Positions 34,083-43,688 of a stretch of 64,000 nucleotides of DNA are shown here, in pieces (the first letter of the stretch is position 1; each line of letters begins with the position of its first letter). Made by a program: the position numbers and the translations under genes. Under the pieces are notes generated by a model. The model had not been told where the DNA came from and made no database searches. It worked only from the letters and a program-made list of their open reading frames with translations. Origin of the DNA: Streptococcus parasuis. GTDB taxonomy: Bacteria; Bacillota; Bacilli; Lactobacillales; Streptococcaceae. The DNA is taken from assembly GCF_021654455.1 (NCBI RefSeq), contig NZ_AP024276.1, forward strand, positions 1,488,001-1,552,000, written 5' to 3'.

Positions 34083-35003
34083 CTATCTCAACCCCAGCAT
34101 ACTTTCCTTGGCGTGAACCATGTCTGTTATCATCTGACAGTATGGCGTAGTGATGCCTGCTCGCTTGCCTTTGAATACAACTGCTCCATTCAGATAATCA
34201 ATTTCTGTCTTTCGACCATGTTGGACCAAATCCTGATGCATAGATGGATAGTGATTAGAAGCCTTCTTCGAAGCATCAATAACATATTTCCAAATAGCTT
34301 CTTCGTCAATTCCATCTGCCTCAGATTTAGCAACAGCTATAAATTCTTTGAAAATCCCCTGTACTAGATTCAGTCCAGCCTCCGTACCAAATAATTCACC
34401 AATTGTACAGTCTAAAATGGTACAAGTTGGATTCATCACACCATTGACACAGGCTTTCTGCCAAATAGCACTGACAACATGATTGTCATAGGTCACATTT
34501 AGCCCAGCTTCATTCAGCATTTCAATAATATCCGCAACTGATTGCTCATCACCAAGAATATGCTGAACAGACATAGAACCCGGACCTTCTAAGTGTGCAT
34601 GTCCAGGACCCTTTAGACCCGCCAACCACATGGTCACCCCAACCATGATACTTTCATCTGGCACGTACCGACGCATGGTCGTCGCATGCCCCAAACCATT
34701 CAAGAGACTCAAAACCTTGGTAGTTGGACCGATAATCGGCTTAATATCCCGCAACATCTTTGGCAACTGATCAGCCTTTGTCAATAGAATGATAAAATCT
34801 GCTTCTCTCGTTGCTTCGGTCGGTTTCATGATAGGTAAGTGTACAGTTTCCTCTACATCTCCAGTCACTTTCAAGCCGTTTTCTCGAATCGCTTCGATAT
34901 GCTCTTCCCAATTATCCAACAAAATCACTTCATGTTTTGTCTTAGACAATTGATAACCAAAACGACACCCCATTGCCCCACTACCAGCAATATAAACTAG
35001 CAT
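34083..35003 (-). CDS. Ketopantoate reductase family (ApbA/PanE)
   Basis: A 306-aa NADPH-dependent oxidoreductase. The Rossmann motif is IAGSGAMGCRFGYQL at residues 5-19, the middle carries the ALLTKADQLP-like loop (ILLTKADQLPKML), and the C-terminal helical domain has the catalytic lysine region IWQKACVNGVMNPTC and a YPSMHQDLVQHGRKTEIDYL segment conserved in PanE. Reduces ketopantoate to pantoate if orthologous; 2-hydroxyacid dehydrogenases of the same family are an alternative. Confidence 0.85.
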   Translation of the reverse strand: MLVYIAGSGAMGCRFGYQLSKTKHEVILLDNWEEHIEAIRENGLKVTGDVEETVHLPIMKPTEATREADFIILLTKADQLPKMLRDIKPIIGPTTKVLSLLNGLGHATTMRRYVPDESIMVGVTMWLAGLKGPGHAHLEGPGSMSVQHILGDEQSVADIIEMLNEAGLNVTYDNHVVSAIWQKACVNGVMNPTCTILDCTIGELFGTEAGLNLVQGIFKEFIAVAKSEADGIDEEAIWKYVIDASKKASNHYPSMHQDLVQHGRKTEIDYLNGAVVFKGKRAGITTPYCQMITDMVHAKESMLGLR

Positions 35004-35012
35004 AGACGCCCC

Positions 35013-35867
35013 CTACACCAACTCTGTTCCCAAAGAATCCTGTTTAATTTTTCCAGCCTTCATCAGACCTCCAAGAGCTTTTTTGAATTGCCCTTTGGAA
35101 ATACCAAAGGTGGCCTTGATGTCTTCCGGAGCAGACTTATCGTTCAAGGTCATGAAGCCTCCATTGCTTTCCAGATAAGTCAATATCATCTGGGCATCAT
35201 TTTCCAGCATCTCAAATGAACGTGGCTTGAGAGACAGGTTCAAGGTTCGATCAACTGCACGGTAGCCGATGACACGAGCCTCCAAAACCTGACCCAGACG
35301 TGGTTCCGCAAATCGTTCACTTGGGTGGATAAAACCAAGCATGTTGTTGTCTGGCAAATAAACAAAAGTACCATTCATTTTCAAACGGTAGACAATCGCT
35401 CGCAGAGTTTGGTTTTGCATATTGTCATAAGCAGGTCCAGCCATTTTCTGAAAATCTTCCTGAAAAGCTGGTAAAGCCCAAATGCGGTCCTTCTTATCGA
35501 CGTCTAATTTAACGTACAACTGATCCCCTTTTTTCGGCCAGAGTTCCTTGATTTCAGGCAAAATGTCTAAGGAAACAACCACTTGCTTGTCTGGCAGACC
35601 TGTATCCACAAAGACACCCAAATCCTTACGTACCTCTGTGACAGTTCCCCAACCAAAGCTGGTACGAGTCGCCCCAACATCCTTTGTTGTCAAACGGAGT
35701 TTTTGTTTCATATCGGTATAGGCAAATCCCTTAAGAGATTGACCTAGACTATGTTCTCCTTCATCCTTAGAAAGAGCAAAGGTTCTACCCTCTTTTTGGA
35801 CAAAGTAAAACTGATCGTTTTCGTCAGTCACTAAACCAACGATATACTGTGCTAATAAATCATTCAT
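35013..35867 (-). CDS. cvfB: CvfB family S1 RNA-binding protein
   Basis: A 284-aa protein with three S1-like domains and a C-terminal winged helix (about residues 220-283, ATFGISKGQFKKALGGLMKAG). Landmarks GWGTVTEVRKDLGVFVDTGLPDK and GFIHPSERFAEPRLGQ fit CvfB of Staphylococcus, which affects virulence-factor expression. Single-gene unit between the frr terminator and the reductase gene. Confidence 0.9.
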   Translation of the reverse strand: MNDLLAQYIVGLVTDENDQFYFVQKEGRTFALSKDEGEHSLGQSLKGFAYTDMKQKLRLTTKDVGATRTSFGWGTVTEVRKDLGVFVDTGLPDKQVVVSLDILPEIKELWPKKGDQLYVKLDVDKKDRIWALPAFQEDFQKMAGPAYDNMQNQTLRAIVYRLKMNGTFVYLPDNNMLGFIHPSERFAEPRLGQVLEARVIGYRAVDRTLNLSLKPRSFEMLENDAQMILTYLESNGGFMTLNDKSAPEDIKATFGISKGQFKKALGGLMKAGKIKQDSLGTELV

Positions 35868-35886
35868 GATTTTCTTCTTTCTGATT

Positions 35887-35914
35887 AAAAAAGGGGGAGT
35901 CTGTCTAACTCCCC
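35887..35914 (-). terminator. Terminator of pyrH-frr
   Basis: GGGGAGT/ACTCCCC stem followed on the minus strand by CTTTTTT. A second stem ATCACTGG/CCAGTGAT (35938-35965) lies between it and frr. Confidence 0.85.
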
Positions 35915-35996
35915 TCCATTAGATTTCTTATTGATACATCACTGGAAGTTAGACAGCCCAGTGATAATCTGTTTTTGAAGCCTAAAAACGTGTCGA

Positions 35997-36554
35997 TTAA
36001 ACTTCCAACAATTCTTTTTCTTTGTCGGCAGTCATTTTATCAATTGTTTTGATAGCATCATCTGTTACTTTTTGAATATCTTTTTCAAGTGACTTCAATT
36101 CGTCTTCAGTGATTTCTTTTGCTTTTTCAGCTTTTTTAGCATCATCCATAGCATCACGACGGATATTGCGGATAGCAACTTTAGAGTTCTCACCCACTTT
36201 TTTCACATCCTTCGCTAAATTCTTACGAGTTTCCTCAGTAAGGGCAGGAATAACCAAACGGATAACAGTACCGTCAGACTGTGGTGTCAAACCAAGGTCA
36301 GATGCGTTCAAAGCACGCTCAATATCTTTTAATATTGACTTGTCGAATGGTGTAATCAATAGAACACGCGCTTCTGGCACTGTAATACCAGCCAACTGGT
36401 TCAATGGTGTTGGAGAACCGTAGTACTCAACTGAAATACGGTCCAACAAGCTAGCATTTGCACGACCAGCACGAATGTGGCTAAATTCACGCGCCAAACT
36501 CTGATGAGATTGGTTCATGCGCTCTTGCGCTTTAGCAATAATTTCTTTAGACAT
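35997..36554 (-). CDS. frr: Ribosome recycling factor
   Basis: A 185-aa L-shaped, tRNA-mimicking protein that splits post-termination ribosomes with EF-G. Conserved sequences [32 protein letters not shown] and [13 protein letters not shown] are present, with the usual length. Encoded 63 bp downstream of pyrH, the standard bacterial pairing. Confidence 0.97.
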   Translation of the reverse strand: MSKEIIAKAQERMNQSHQSLAREFSHIRAGRANASLLDRISVEYYGSPTPLNQLAGITVPEARVLLITPFDKSILKDIERALNASDLGLTPQSDGTVIRLVIPALTEETRKNLAKDVKKVGENSKVAIRNIRRDAMDDAKKAEKAKEITEDELKSLEKDIQKVTDDAIKTIDKMTADKEKELLEV

Positions 36555-36617
36555 AAAACTTCCTTCTTTTTTTATTTTCCTATTGAATAGATGAAAGTTG
36601 AACTCAATTTCAATCTA

Positions 36618-37349
36618 TTATTTTTCTGCAGTATAATTTGAAACAGTTGTCCCAATCGGTTCACCAAAGACAACGCGCTTGATGTTCCCTGGTTCATTCA
36701 TATTAAAGACAACCAAATCAATGTCATTGTCCATTGAAAGTGTTGAAGCAGTCGCATCCATAATTTTAAGACCACGACTAATCACTTCACGGTGGGTTAA
36801 TTCATTAAATTTAACAGCATTGGCATCTTTCTTCGGATCAGCGTTATACACACCATCCACACCATTTTTAGCCATCAAAATTGCATCTGCTTCAATTTCA
36901 GCAGCTCGAAGGGCAGCTGTTGTATCGGTTGAGAAGTATGGAGAACCAATACCTGCACCAAAGATAACAATACGACCTTTTTCCAAATGACGGAGCGCAC
37001 GACCACGAATATACGGCTCAGCAACCGACTGCATGGCAATGGCGGTTTGTACACGTGTATCTACACCAAGTTGTTTAAGGGAATCCGCCATTACAAGGGC
37101 GTTCATAACAGTTCCAAGCATTCCAGTATAGTCAGCCTGAACTCGATCCATGCCCGCCTCAGCAGCAGGTTCTCCACGCCATAAGTTACCGCCACCAATT
37201 ACAAGGGCAATTTGAATACCTGATTCTGCAACTTCCTGGATTTCCTTTGCCATTTCTTGAACAGTTTTCAAGTCAATGCCGACACCACGTTCCCCGGCCA
37301 AGGCCTCTCCAGACAGTTTTATTAGAATGCGTTCGTATTTAGGTTTCAT
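36618..37349 (-). CDS. pyrH: UMP kinase
   Basis: A 243-aa hexameric UMP kinase of the amino-acid kinase fold, making UDP. Start motif [14 protein letters not shown], glycine loop [10 protein letters not shown], and [15 protein letters not shown] near the acceptor site. Regulated allosterically in other bacteria by GTP and UTP. First gene of the pyrH-frr unit. Confidence 0.97.
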   Translation of the reverse strand: MKPKYERILIKLSGEALAGERGVGIDLKTVQEMAKEIQEVAESGIQIALVIGGGNLWRGEPAAEAGMDRVQADYTGMLGTVMNALVMADSLKQLGVDTRVQTAIAMQSVAEPYIRGRALRHLEKGRIVIFGAGIGSPYFSTDTTAALRAAEIEADAILMAKNGVDGVYNADPKKDANAVKFNELTHREVISRGLKIMDATASTLSMDNDIDLVVFNMNEPGNIKRVVFGEPIGTTVSNYTAEK

Positions 37350-37419
37350 TCTCTTACTCCTCTTTTTTATCCCTACTATTCTACCATAAATTCAATTTTT
37401 TTAATACTGAAATCTCCAA

Positions 37420-37450
37420 GAAAAAAGAAAATCCATCATGAATTTTCTTT
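37420..37450 (-). terminator. Terminator of the flippase gene
   Basis: AAAGAAAAT/ATTTTCTTT stem with TTTTCTT tail on the minus strand, about 90 bp past the flippase stop. Confidence 0.65.
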
Positions 37451-37538
37451 CCTTTTATTACGTACTAGCCTATCTTTACTGTAAACTATCAGAATCAATG
37501 ATTCCGCAATACCAGCCAGATTAACCCTCTCGAAGACC

Positions 37539-39179
37539 CTATCCCAGCCGTAACTTTCTACGTAAAGATTGTGCTCTACCACCGATTAGGCGGTCTAACT
37601 GACGCGTCTTTAATGTCAATAGACCGAAAACAATAATACCAGCACCACCAGCAATCACTAGATGGATAAAGCTAGAAACATATCCATTTGCTGGAAGAAC
37701 GATATCTAGAAGGAACTCGATAACCCAGACAACCAAGCCCATCACCGCGGAAATCCAACTAATTGTCACAATATCCTTCACTACTATTTGTTCATCAATA
37801 TCTAGTATCTTATCAATTCGTTTATAAAAGAGATACAGCATAATGCCTAAACCAAAAATTGTTGAAATAAAGCTGCCATAAACTTTGAAAAGATACATCA
37901 TTGGTACTTGTAAAACAATTTTCACAAGCATACCAATCAAGAAATAATAAATTCCATGTCTGTTTTCAAAGATTGATTGAATAACAACGCTAATGACTGA
38001 ATACATGCCCAAAGGAAGAATCATAAAAAGATTCCAAATAAACAAGGTAATCGCAATGTCCTCCGACGGGCCATAGAAAACAGAATATAGAGGACGAGCC
38101 AGCAACACAGTTCCCACAATAGCTGGAATTGTAAAAATGAAAAGAAGTTGTAAATTATCAGCTACTAGATGCGAAGCGGCTTTCAAATCCTTTTGAACAA
38201 ATTTTTCAGTTATCAAAGGAATGGCCACGCTTCCTAAACTCTGGGAAATACCAATAATCATCATAGTAATTTTGTTCGGATTTGCGGCCAAATATGAATA
38301 CAGTTCCAATAATTCTGAATTGGAATAGGTTGTAATCCGCTCCATCACATTAATAAAGGTAACCTGATCAATAAATTGCAACAATTGAATGGTTAAACCT
38401 AAAATAATAATCGGAATAGCATCCTTTACAGTTTCTCTGATTAACTGACCAGTATGGATAGATATTTTCTGCTTTTTCGCATGAATCAATCTTCCTAAGT
38501 AACCTTGTTTCCATAAAGCATAGACTAATATTGCAACACTGGCAATCATACCAACAAAGGCAGCAAAAGTAGATTGGACAACCGCATCAAGGTAATTCCC
38601 ATTACCTAGTTTCATGATAATAAAGGTCGCTGCTAAAATCCAAATAACACGGACCAACTGTTCTGCGAGCTGACTAATCGCATAGGGCTTCATATCATGA
38701 CGACCTTGGAAAAAACCACGAAGAATGCTCATAGCCGGGAAAATAAATAAGGGCGGTACGAGACTATACATGACCGGAATCAATTTTTCCCTTGAGCCAG
38801 ATGCTTCTGCTAACCACGGTGAGCTGATATACATGATCCCAGCAAATACCGCTCCAAAGATCAGCATAATTTTGAAGAACTCTCTTACCAGATAGAGAGA
38901 AACATCTTCCTTACCAAGAACATTATATTTTGCAACTTGCTTAGCAATCGCTACAGGTAAACCTACTGTTGAAATCAATAAAAAATTTGCATAAATTTGA
39001 TAGCCCATACTAAAAAGAGCATTCGCTTCTGCTCGGTATTCTCCTAGCCAAATATACCAAGGGATTACATAAGCTACCCCCAGTAAACGACTTAGAATAT
39101 TACCTGCAGTCAACCAAGCTAATCCTTTAGCCATTGTAGCCTGTTCTTTTGACTGCTGTATTTCAACTTTTTCAGACAT
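37539..39179 (-). CDS. MOP-superfamily flippase, YtgP/MurJ-like
   Basis: A 546-aa membrane protein with about fourteen helices, MVF/polysaccharide-synthase type. Conserved features include KGLAWLTAGNILSRLLGVAYVIPW near the N-terminus and RGFFQGRHDMKPYAISQLAEQ, characteristic of the streptococcal YtgP branch, some members of which can act as lipid II flippases. I prefer ATG at 39179 (MSEKVEIQ) to the one six codons earlier; neither has a strong ribosome site. Capsule or teichoic acid export is the alternative, but no such genes are nearby. Confidence 0.8.
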   Translation of the reverse strand: MSEKVEIQQSKEQATMAKGLAWLTAGNILSRLLGVAYVIPWYIWLGEYRAEANALFSMGYQIYANFLLISTVGLPVAIAKQVAKYNVLGKEDVSLYLVREFFKIMLIFGAVFAGIMYISSPWLAEASGSREKLIPVMYSLVPPLFIFPAMSILRGFFQGRHDMKPYAISQLAEQLVRVIWILAATFIIMKLGNGNYLDAVVQSTFAAFVGMIASVAILVYALWKQGYLGRLIHAKKQKISIHTGQLIRETVKDAIPIIILGLTIQLLQFIDQVTFINVMERITTYSNSELLELYSYLAANPNKITMMIIGISQSLGSVAIPLITEKFVQKDLKAASHLVADNLQLLFIFTIPAIVGTVLLARPLYSVFYGPSEDIAITLFIWNLFMILPLGMYSVISVVIQSIFENRHGIYYFLIGMLVKIVLQVPMMYLFKVYGSFISTIFGLGIMLYLFYKRIDKILDIDEQIVVKDIVTISWISAVMGLVVWVIEFLLDIVLPANGYVSSFIHLVIAGGAGIIVFGLLTLKTRQLDRLIGGRAQSLRRKLRLG

Positions 39180-39306
39180 ATTCACTAATCTTTCCATATA
39201 AGTATCAATTTTATTCCCTCAAAAATCCACATTAGCCACTGCTTTTCTTTAAAATTCAAGAGAGTCTAACCCTTTCATTATAAACTTTTATGATACCAAA
39301 GTAAAA

Positions 39307-39336
39307 GAAAAACCCACCCAATGGGTGAGTGGTTTA
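39307..39336 (-). terminator. Terminator of yghU
   Basis: ACTCACCC/GGGTGGGT stem followed by TTTTTC on the minus strand; it overlaps the yghU stop codon. Confidence 0.65.
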
Positions 39337-40122
39337 ATGATCAATGGACTGATACTGCACTGTCAACCCTCGTTGTACAGCTGGACGCTGAGCTATTTTC
39401 TCTACCCAGGTCTTTAGATGCTTGTAAGAATCAACATCTAAAAATTCTGCTGAACCTGGATATAGTTCTCCTTGCACCAAGCGACCATACCAAGACCAAA
39501 TAGCGATATCAGCAATTGTATAAGTGTTACCTGCTACATATTCTCTAGTCGCTAATAACTGATTCAAGAGATCCAGCTGACGCTTAGTTTCCATTGTATA
39601 GCGATTAATCGGGTATTCTTGCGCTGTCGGAGCGTAATGGAAGAAATGTCCAAATCCTCCACCAACAAATGGAGCTGCGCCAGTTTGCCAGAAGAGCCAG
39701 TTAAGAACTTCAGTCCGTTCAGCCCATTCTTTCGGTAAGAGAACATCAAATTTTTCTGCTAAATAGAGAAGAATATTTGCTGATTCAAAGACGCGAACGG
39801 GTTCTTTTTCAGAATAATCTACCATGGCTGGAATTTTGGAATTGGGGTTGATAGCAACAAAATCGGAGCCGAATTGGTCTCCTTGACCGATATTGATGAG
39901 AAAGAGATCATAATCAGCTTCCGAAATACCTAACTCTTTCAACTCCTCCAACATAATAGCAACCTTAATGCCATTCGGCGTCCCCAATGAATAGACTTGG
40001 AAAGACTTCTCTTCCTTCGGTAGATCCTGCTCAAAGCGACTGCCTGCTGTTGGACGATTGCCAGATTGGTTGTCGTTTTCATCTTCCCACTTCCATACGA
40101 GTGGTTTTGTATATTCTGTCAT
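39334..40122 (-). CDS. yghU: Glutathione-dependent disulfide-bond oxidoreductase, YghU-like
   Basis: A 262-aa glutathione S-transferase-fold protein with the YghU-specific N-terminal extension (PTAGSRFEQDLPKEEKSFQVYSLGTPNG) before the thioredoxin-like domain (about 45-130), where NPNSKIPAMVD and the FESANILLYLAEKF glutathione site are seen, and an alpha-helical C-terminal domain (TREYVAGNTYTIADIAIWSW). In E. coli YghU reduces disulfides with two bound glutathiones. Probably protects against oxidative stress. Confidence 0.9.
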   Translation of the reverse strand: MTEYTKPLVWKWEDENDNQSGNRPTAGSRFEQDLPKEEKSFQVYSLGTPNGIKVAIMLEELKELGISEADYDLFLINIGQGDQFGSDFVAINPNSKIPAMVDYSEKEPVRVFESANILLYLAEKFDVLLPKEWAERTEVLNWLFWQTGAAPFVGGGFGHFFHYAPTAQEYPINRYTMETKRQLDLLNQLLATREYVAGNTYTIADIAIWSWYGRLVQGELYPGSAEFLDVDSYKHLKTWVEKIAQRPAVQRGLTVQYQSIDH

Positions 40123-40130
40123 GTTTTCTC

Positions 40131-40421
40131 CTATTCTATCTTACCTGGAATAATGCTTGCATAACGATAGTGATTTTGAAGTTCTTGAAGATAGCGGGCT
40201 AACTGAACCAATTCCTTGGGTGCTCGACAAGTCAGAGCTGTTAGCTCTGCATTGATAAAGCGACTTAAGTATCCAGCCAGTATATAGAGATTTTCCTCCT
40301 TGTCCAACTGACCTGCCACCTCCAACATTTTTTCACGCAGGGCTTCTGAAAATGCTTCCTGCGAAAGGTTGTAGGCCGCAGAAAGGTGGTCATAAAACTC
40401 ATCTTTTTCCGCTATTTTCAT
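40131..40421 (-). CDS. Hypothetical helical protein
   Basis: A 96-aa protein, mostly helical by composition (MKIAEKDEFYDHLSAAYNLS at the N-terminus), no membrane segment, no recognisable motif. A GGAGT site precedes the ATG at 40421, and yghU follows 8 bp later, so it is probably a real co-transcribed gene. I do not recognise a family. Confidence 0.65.
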   Translation of the reverse strand: MKIAEKDEFYDHLSAAYNLSQEAFSEALREKMLEVAGQLDKEENLYILAGYLSRFINAELTALTCRAPKELVQLARYLQELQNHYRYASIIPGKIE

Positions 40422-40491
40422 TGGATGACTCCTTTATGTAAATTGAGTATAGTATAAATCGAAATCAAGTGCTTGTCAAGAAAATCTCAAG

Positions 40492-40520
40492 AAAAAAAGA
40501 TTGCCCTAAGACAATCTTCT
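40492..40520 (-). terminator. Terminator of rplK-rplA
   Basis: AAGATTG/CAATCTT stem followed by TTTTTTTC on the minus strand, just past the rplA stop. Confidence 0.85.
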
Positions 40521-40526
40521 TATTGA

Positions 40527-41216
40527 TTAAAGTGAGTTAGGATCAACTTTGATACCAACACCTTGTGTTGTTGTAATTGATACTGAAGTCATGTAAGTAC
40601 CTTTAGCTGTAGCTGGTTTAGCTTTAGCCATTACATCGTGGAAAGCTTTGAAGTTTTCAACGAGTTTGTCAGCGTCAAATGATACTTTACCGATAAGAGC
40701 TTGTACGATACCTGCCTTGTCAGCACGGTAAGTGATTTTACCACCTTTAGACTCTTCAACTGCTTTAGCAACATCCATTGTTACTGTACCAGTTTTAGGG
40801 TTTGGCATCAAGTTACGTGGACCAAGTACGCGACCAAGACGTCCAACAACAGCCATCATATCTGGAGTTGCGATAACAACGTCGAAGTCCAACCAACCAC
40901 CGTTGATTTTAGCAACGAGGTCATCTTCACCAACAAAGTCTGCACCAGCAGCTTTTGCTTCTTCTGCTTTTGCACCACGTGCGAAAACAAGAACACGTGA
41001 AGTTTTACCAGTACCATTTGGCAATACCATTGCACCACGGATTTGTTGATCAGCTTTACGAACGTCGATGTTCAAGTTGTAAGCAACCTCAACAGACGCA
41101 TCAAATTTAGCGAAGTTAGTTTCTTTTGCAAGAGCAACAGCTTCTTCTACGCTGTACAATTTTGTGCTGTCGATTTTCTCAAGAGCAGCACGCAAGTTTT
41201 TGCTTTTTTTAGCCAT
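40527..41216 (-). CDS. rplA: 50S ribosomal protein L1
   Basis: A 229-aa L1 protein of the ribosomal stalk, also a known translational repressor of its own operon. Conserved [34 protein letters not shown] and C-terminal [15 protein letters not shown] are present. Follows rplK by 40 bp. Confidence 0.98.
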   Translation of the reverse strand: MAKKSKNLRAALEKIDSTKLYSVEEAVALAKETNFAKFDASVEVAYNLNIDVRKADQQIRGAMVLPNGTGKTSRVLVFARGAKAEEAKAAGADFVGEDDLVAKINGGWLDFDVVIATPDMMAVVGRLGRVLGPRNLMPNPKTGTVTMDVAKAVEESKGGKITYRADKAGIVQALIGKVSFDADKLVENFKAFHDVMAKAKPATAKGTYMTSVSITTTQGVGIKVDPNSL

Positions 41217-41256
41217 ATTATATGTCTCCTTGTAATCAGATAAACTTGGGTGCTAC

Positions 41257-41682
41257 TTAGTCAGTAACAGTGAATCCCATAGAACGAGCAGTACCTTCGA
41301 TCATACGCATTGCAGCTTCTACAGATGCAGCGTTCAAGTCAGGCATTTTAGTTTCAGCAATTTCTTGTACTTGTGCACGAGTAACTGTTGCAACTTTAGT
41401 TTTGTTTGGTGTACCTGAACCTTTTTCAACACCTGCAGCTTTTTTCAAAAGAACAGCAGCTGGTGGTGTTTTAGTGATGAAAGTGAATGATTTATCTTCA
41501 TACACAGAGATAACAACTGGGATGATCATACCAGCTTGGTCAGCTGTACGAGCGTTGAACTCTTTAGTGAATCCCATGATATTGATACCTGCTTGACCAA
41601 GTGCTGGTCCGACTGGTGGAGCTGGAGTAGCTTTACCTGCAGGAATTTGAAGTTTTACGAGTTTTTCGACTTTTTTAGCCAT
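41257..41682 (-). CDS. rplK: 50S ribosomal protein L11
   Basis: A 141-aa L11 protein of the GTPase-associated centre. Conserved [33 protein letters not shown] and C-terminal [16 protein letters not shown] lies 10 bases upstream of the ATG at 41682. Target site of thiopeptide antibiotics with 23S rRNA. Confidence 0.98.
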   Translation of the reverse strand: MAKKVEKLVKLQIPAGKATPAPPVGPALGQAGINIMGFTKEFNARTADQAGMIIPVVISVYEDKSFTFITKTPPAAVLLKKAAGVEKGSGTPNKTKVATVTRAQVQEIAETKMPDLNAASVEAAMRMIEGTARSMGFTVTD

Positions 41683-41765
41683 GATATAAAATCCTCCTAT
41701 TGTGGTTTTGGCGGTAATTACAGATTTTTACCTCCCACAAATATGTGTTTTACACATACCTTTTC

Positions 41766-41793
41766 ATTATACACGATTTTCAAAGAAATGCAA
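41766..41793 (-). promoter_or_regulatory. rplK-rplA promoter
   Basis: -35 TTGCAT (41788-41793), 16-nt spacer, -10 TATAAT (41766-41771) with an upstream TG on the minus strand. The roughly 80-nt leader includes an ATGTGT/ACACAT hairpin. Confidence 0.7.
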
Positions 41794-41836
41794 GCTTTAG
41801 GTTTACTTTTGTTCACATTTTTTATAGAATAGACTT

Positions 41837-42205
41837 ATGTTTGAATCAATGATTTTTTTAAAGATTGCGGCAATATTATTTCTATTTCTGACTTTGGCAC
41901 TTTCCATTATAGTTGTCAATTTTTTTAAATTGCAAAAAAGAGGATGGAATTTTGCGGATATTGCCTTTCCATTATTTGCCTTTGAGTTTTATCTTATTTC
42001 TGACAAGGCTTACTATAGTAGCTTAATACCTTATCTGACCTTCTCACTGTCAGTACTTGCCATCGGTCTTTGTCTCTTCTTCTTGCTTCAAAAAAGACAG
42101 TTTAACTACAAACGATTTTTCAAAGTATTTTGGAGAGCTGGCTTTATCTTGACATTCCTGATGTATTTGGCCTTGGTGATTGCTGTCTTAACTTTAAAAA
42201 ACTAA
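41837..42205 (+). CDS. DUF3397 family membrane protein
   Basis: A 122-aa protein with four predicted transmembrane helices (about 7-28, 45-62, 65-83, 98-118). DUF3397 proteins occur next to rplK in streptococci and have no known function. Its start is only about 70 bp from the divergent rplK promoter region. Confidence 0.8.
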   Translation: MFESMIFLKIAAILFLFLTLALSIIVVNFFKLQKRGWNFADIAFPLFAFEFYLISDKAYYSSLIPYLTFSLSVLAIGLCLFFLLQKRQFNYKRFFKVFWRAGFILTFLMYLALVIAVLTLKN

Positions 42206-42224
42206 GTTCGAAACCTATCACATG

Positions 42225-42254
42225 CAAAAAAACCTGAAATTTTCAGGTTTTTTT
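42225..42254 (+). terminator. Terminator after the DUF3397 gene
   Basis: AAAACCTGAAA/TTTTCAGGTTTT hairpin with TTTTTTT; symmetric enough to have served oppF on the other strand before the ISL3 element inserted. Confidence 0.85.
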
Positions 42255-42268
42255 ATTTTATTTCTTAT

Positions 42269-43684
42269 GGCTCTATAATTTCTGTAGTGGGTAAAACCAC
42301 CGTGGAGATTATGGAGCCTTTTTGAGTATAGAAAAAAAGTCCCATATGACCTATAATGAAAAGTGCTCAAACTATCATTTTAGAAAGACTCATATGGAAC
42401 AACTAAATCTTATCACAAATTTTCTCAGAATTAAAGACAAAAATATCACTATCACTGATGAATATGATATGGGAACTCACTTAGAACTCCACGGTTACTT
42501 GGATTACATGGCTCCTAAATGCCCAAAATGCAAGGGACAAATGGCTAAGTACGACTACCAGAAAGCATCAAAAATTCCCTACCTAGAAACCGCTGGTTAT
42601 CCACTCCTTATCCGCCTTAAAAAGCGTCGTTTCAAGTGTAAAGAATGTGGGAAAATGGCGGTCGCTGAAACTCCTCTTGTTAAGAAAAACCATCAAATAT
42701 CTGTCGCTGTTAACCAGAAAATTGCCCAATTACTCATCGAAAATCAAGCAATGACACATATCGCACACAGGCTAGCTATCTCAACATCATCAGTTATGAG
42801 AAAGCTCAATGAGTTCAAGTTTGAAACGGATTGGAATACCCTACCTGAGGTGATGAGTTGGGACGAGTATGCCTTCAAGAAGGGGAAAATGAGCTTCATC
42901 GCTCAAGATTTCAACTCCCTAAATGTCATCGCCATTCTCGACGGAAGAACTCAAGCAACCATCCGAAACCACTTTCTACGCTATCCTAGAAAGGTTAGAA
43001 ATCAGGTCAAAGTGATTACCATGGATATGTTTAGTCCCTATTATCAACTTGCTAAACAGCTTTTTCCGAATGCAAAAATCGTACTAGACCGCTTTCATAT
43101 TGTTCAACACCTTAGCCGGGCTATGAACCGTGTCCGTATTCAAATTATGAATCAATTCGACAGAACATCGCAGGAATACCGAGTCTTGAAACGCTACTGG
43201 AAATTGATACAACAAGATAGCCGTAAACTCAGCGATAAACGATTTTATCGCCCTATGTTTCGAATGCATTTGACTAACAAGGAAATCCTAGAAAAACTCC
43301 TGTCTTTCTCCAAGGAACTACGACAGCACTATGAACTCTATCAATTGCTCTTATTCCATTTCCAAGAGAAGAACTCAGACCATTTCTTTGACCTCATCGA
43401 ACAGGAAGTAGCCACTGTTAATCTTATTTTTCAGACGGTATTTAAGACATTTCTAAAGGATAAAGACAAGGTTTTAAACGCCATGGAATTGCCTTATTCC
43501 AACGCCAAACTGGAAGCTACCAATAATCTCATCAAAGTCATTAAAAGAAATGCCTTTGGTTTCAGGAACTTTGAAAATTTTAAAAAACGGATTTTGATTG
43601 CTTTGAACATAAAGAAAGAGAGAACGAAGTTCGTCCTCTCTAGGTGTTAGCTTTTCATCTACCCACTACAGTTGACAAAGAGCC
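42269..43684 (+). mobile_element. ISL3-family insertion sequence, 1416 bp
   Basis: Imperfect terminal inverted repeats of about 25 bp: left GGCTCTATAATTTCTGTAGT continues GGGTA, right (reverse complement) GGCTCTTTGTCAACTGTAGT continues GGGTA. Flanked by an exact 8-bp direct repeat TTTCTTAT (42261-42268 and 43685-43692), the usual ISL3 duplication. It resembles IS1167-type elements of streptococci. Confidence 0.95.
42394..43650 (+). CDS. ISL3-family transposase
   Basis: A 418-aa DDE transposase: N-terminal zinc-finger pairs (CPKC and CKEC around residues 39-90), helix-turn-helix (HIAHRLAISTSSVMRKL), then catalytic residues in MSWDEYAFKKG, VITMDMFSPYY/IVLDRFHIVQHL and the Glu of SNAKLEATNNLIK. 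The ATG at 42394 (MEQLNLITNF) gives the usual ISL3 length; a frame to 42322 adds 24 residues without support. The frame is complete, so the element may be active. Confidence 0.93.
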   Translation: MEQLNLITNFLRIKDKNITITDEYDMGTHLELHGYLDYMAPKCPKCKGQMAKYDYQKASKIPYLETAGYPLLIRLKKRRFKCKECGKMAVAETPLVKKNHQISVAVNQKIAQLLIENQAMTHIAHRLAISTSSVMRKLNEFKFETDWNTLPEVMSWDEYAFKKGKMSFIAQDFNSLNVIAILDGRTQATIRNHFLRYPRKVRNQVKVITMDMFSPYYQLAKQLFPNAKIVLDRFHIVQHLSRAMNRVRIQIMNQFDRTSQEYRVLKRYWKLIQQDSRKLSDKRFYRPMFRMHLTNKEILEKLLSFSKELRQHYELYQLLLFHFQEKNSDHFFDLIEQEVATVNLIFQTVFKTFLKDKDKVLNAMELPYSNAKLEATNNLIKVIKRNAFGFRNFENFKKRILIALNIKKERTKFVLSRC

Positions 43685-43688
43685 TTTC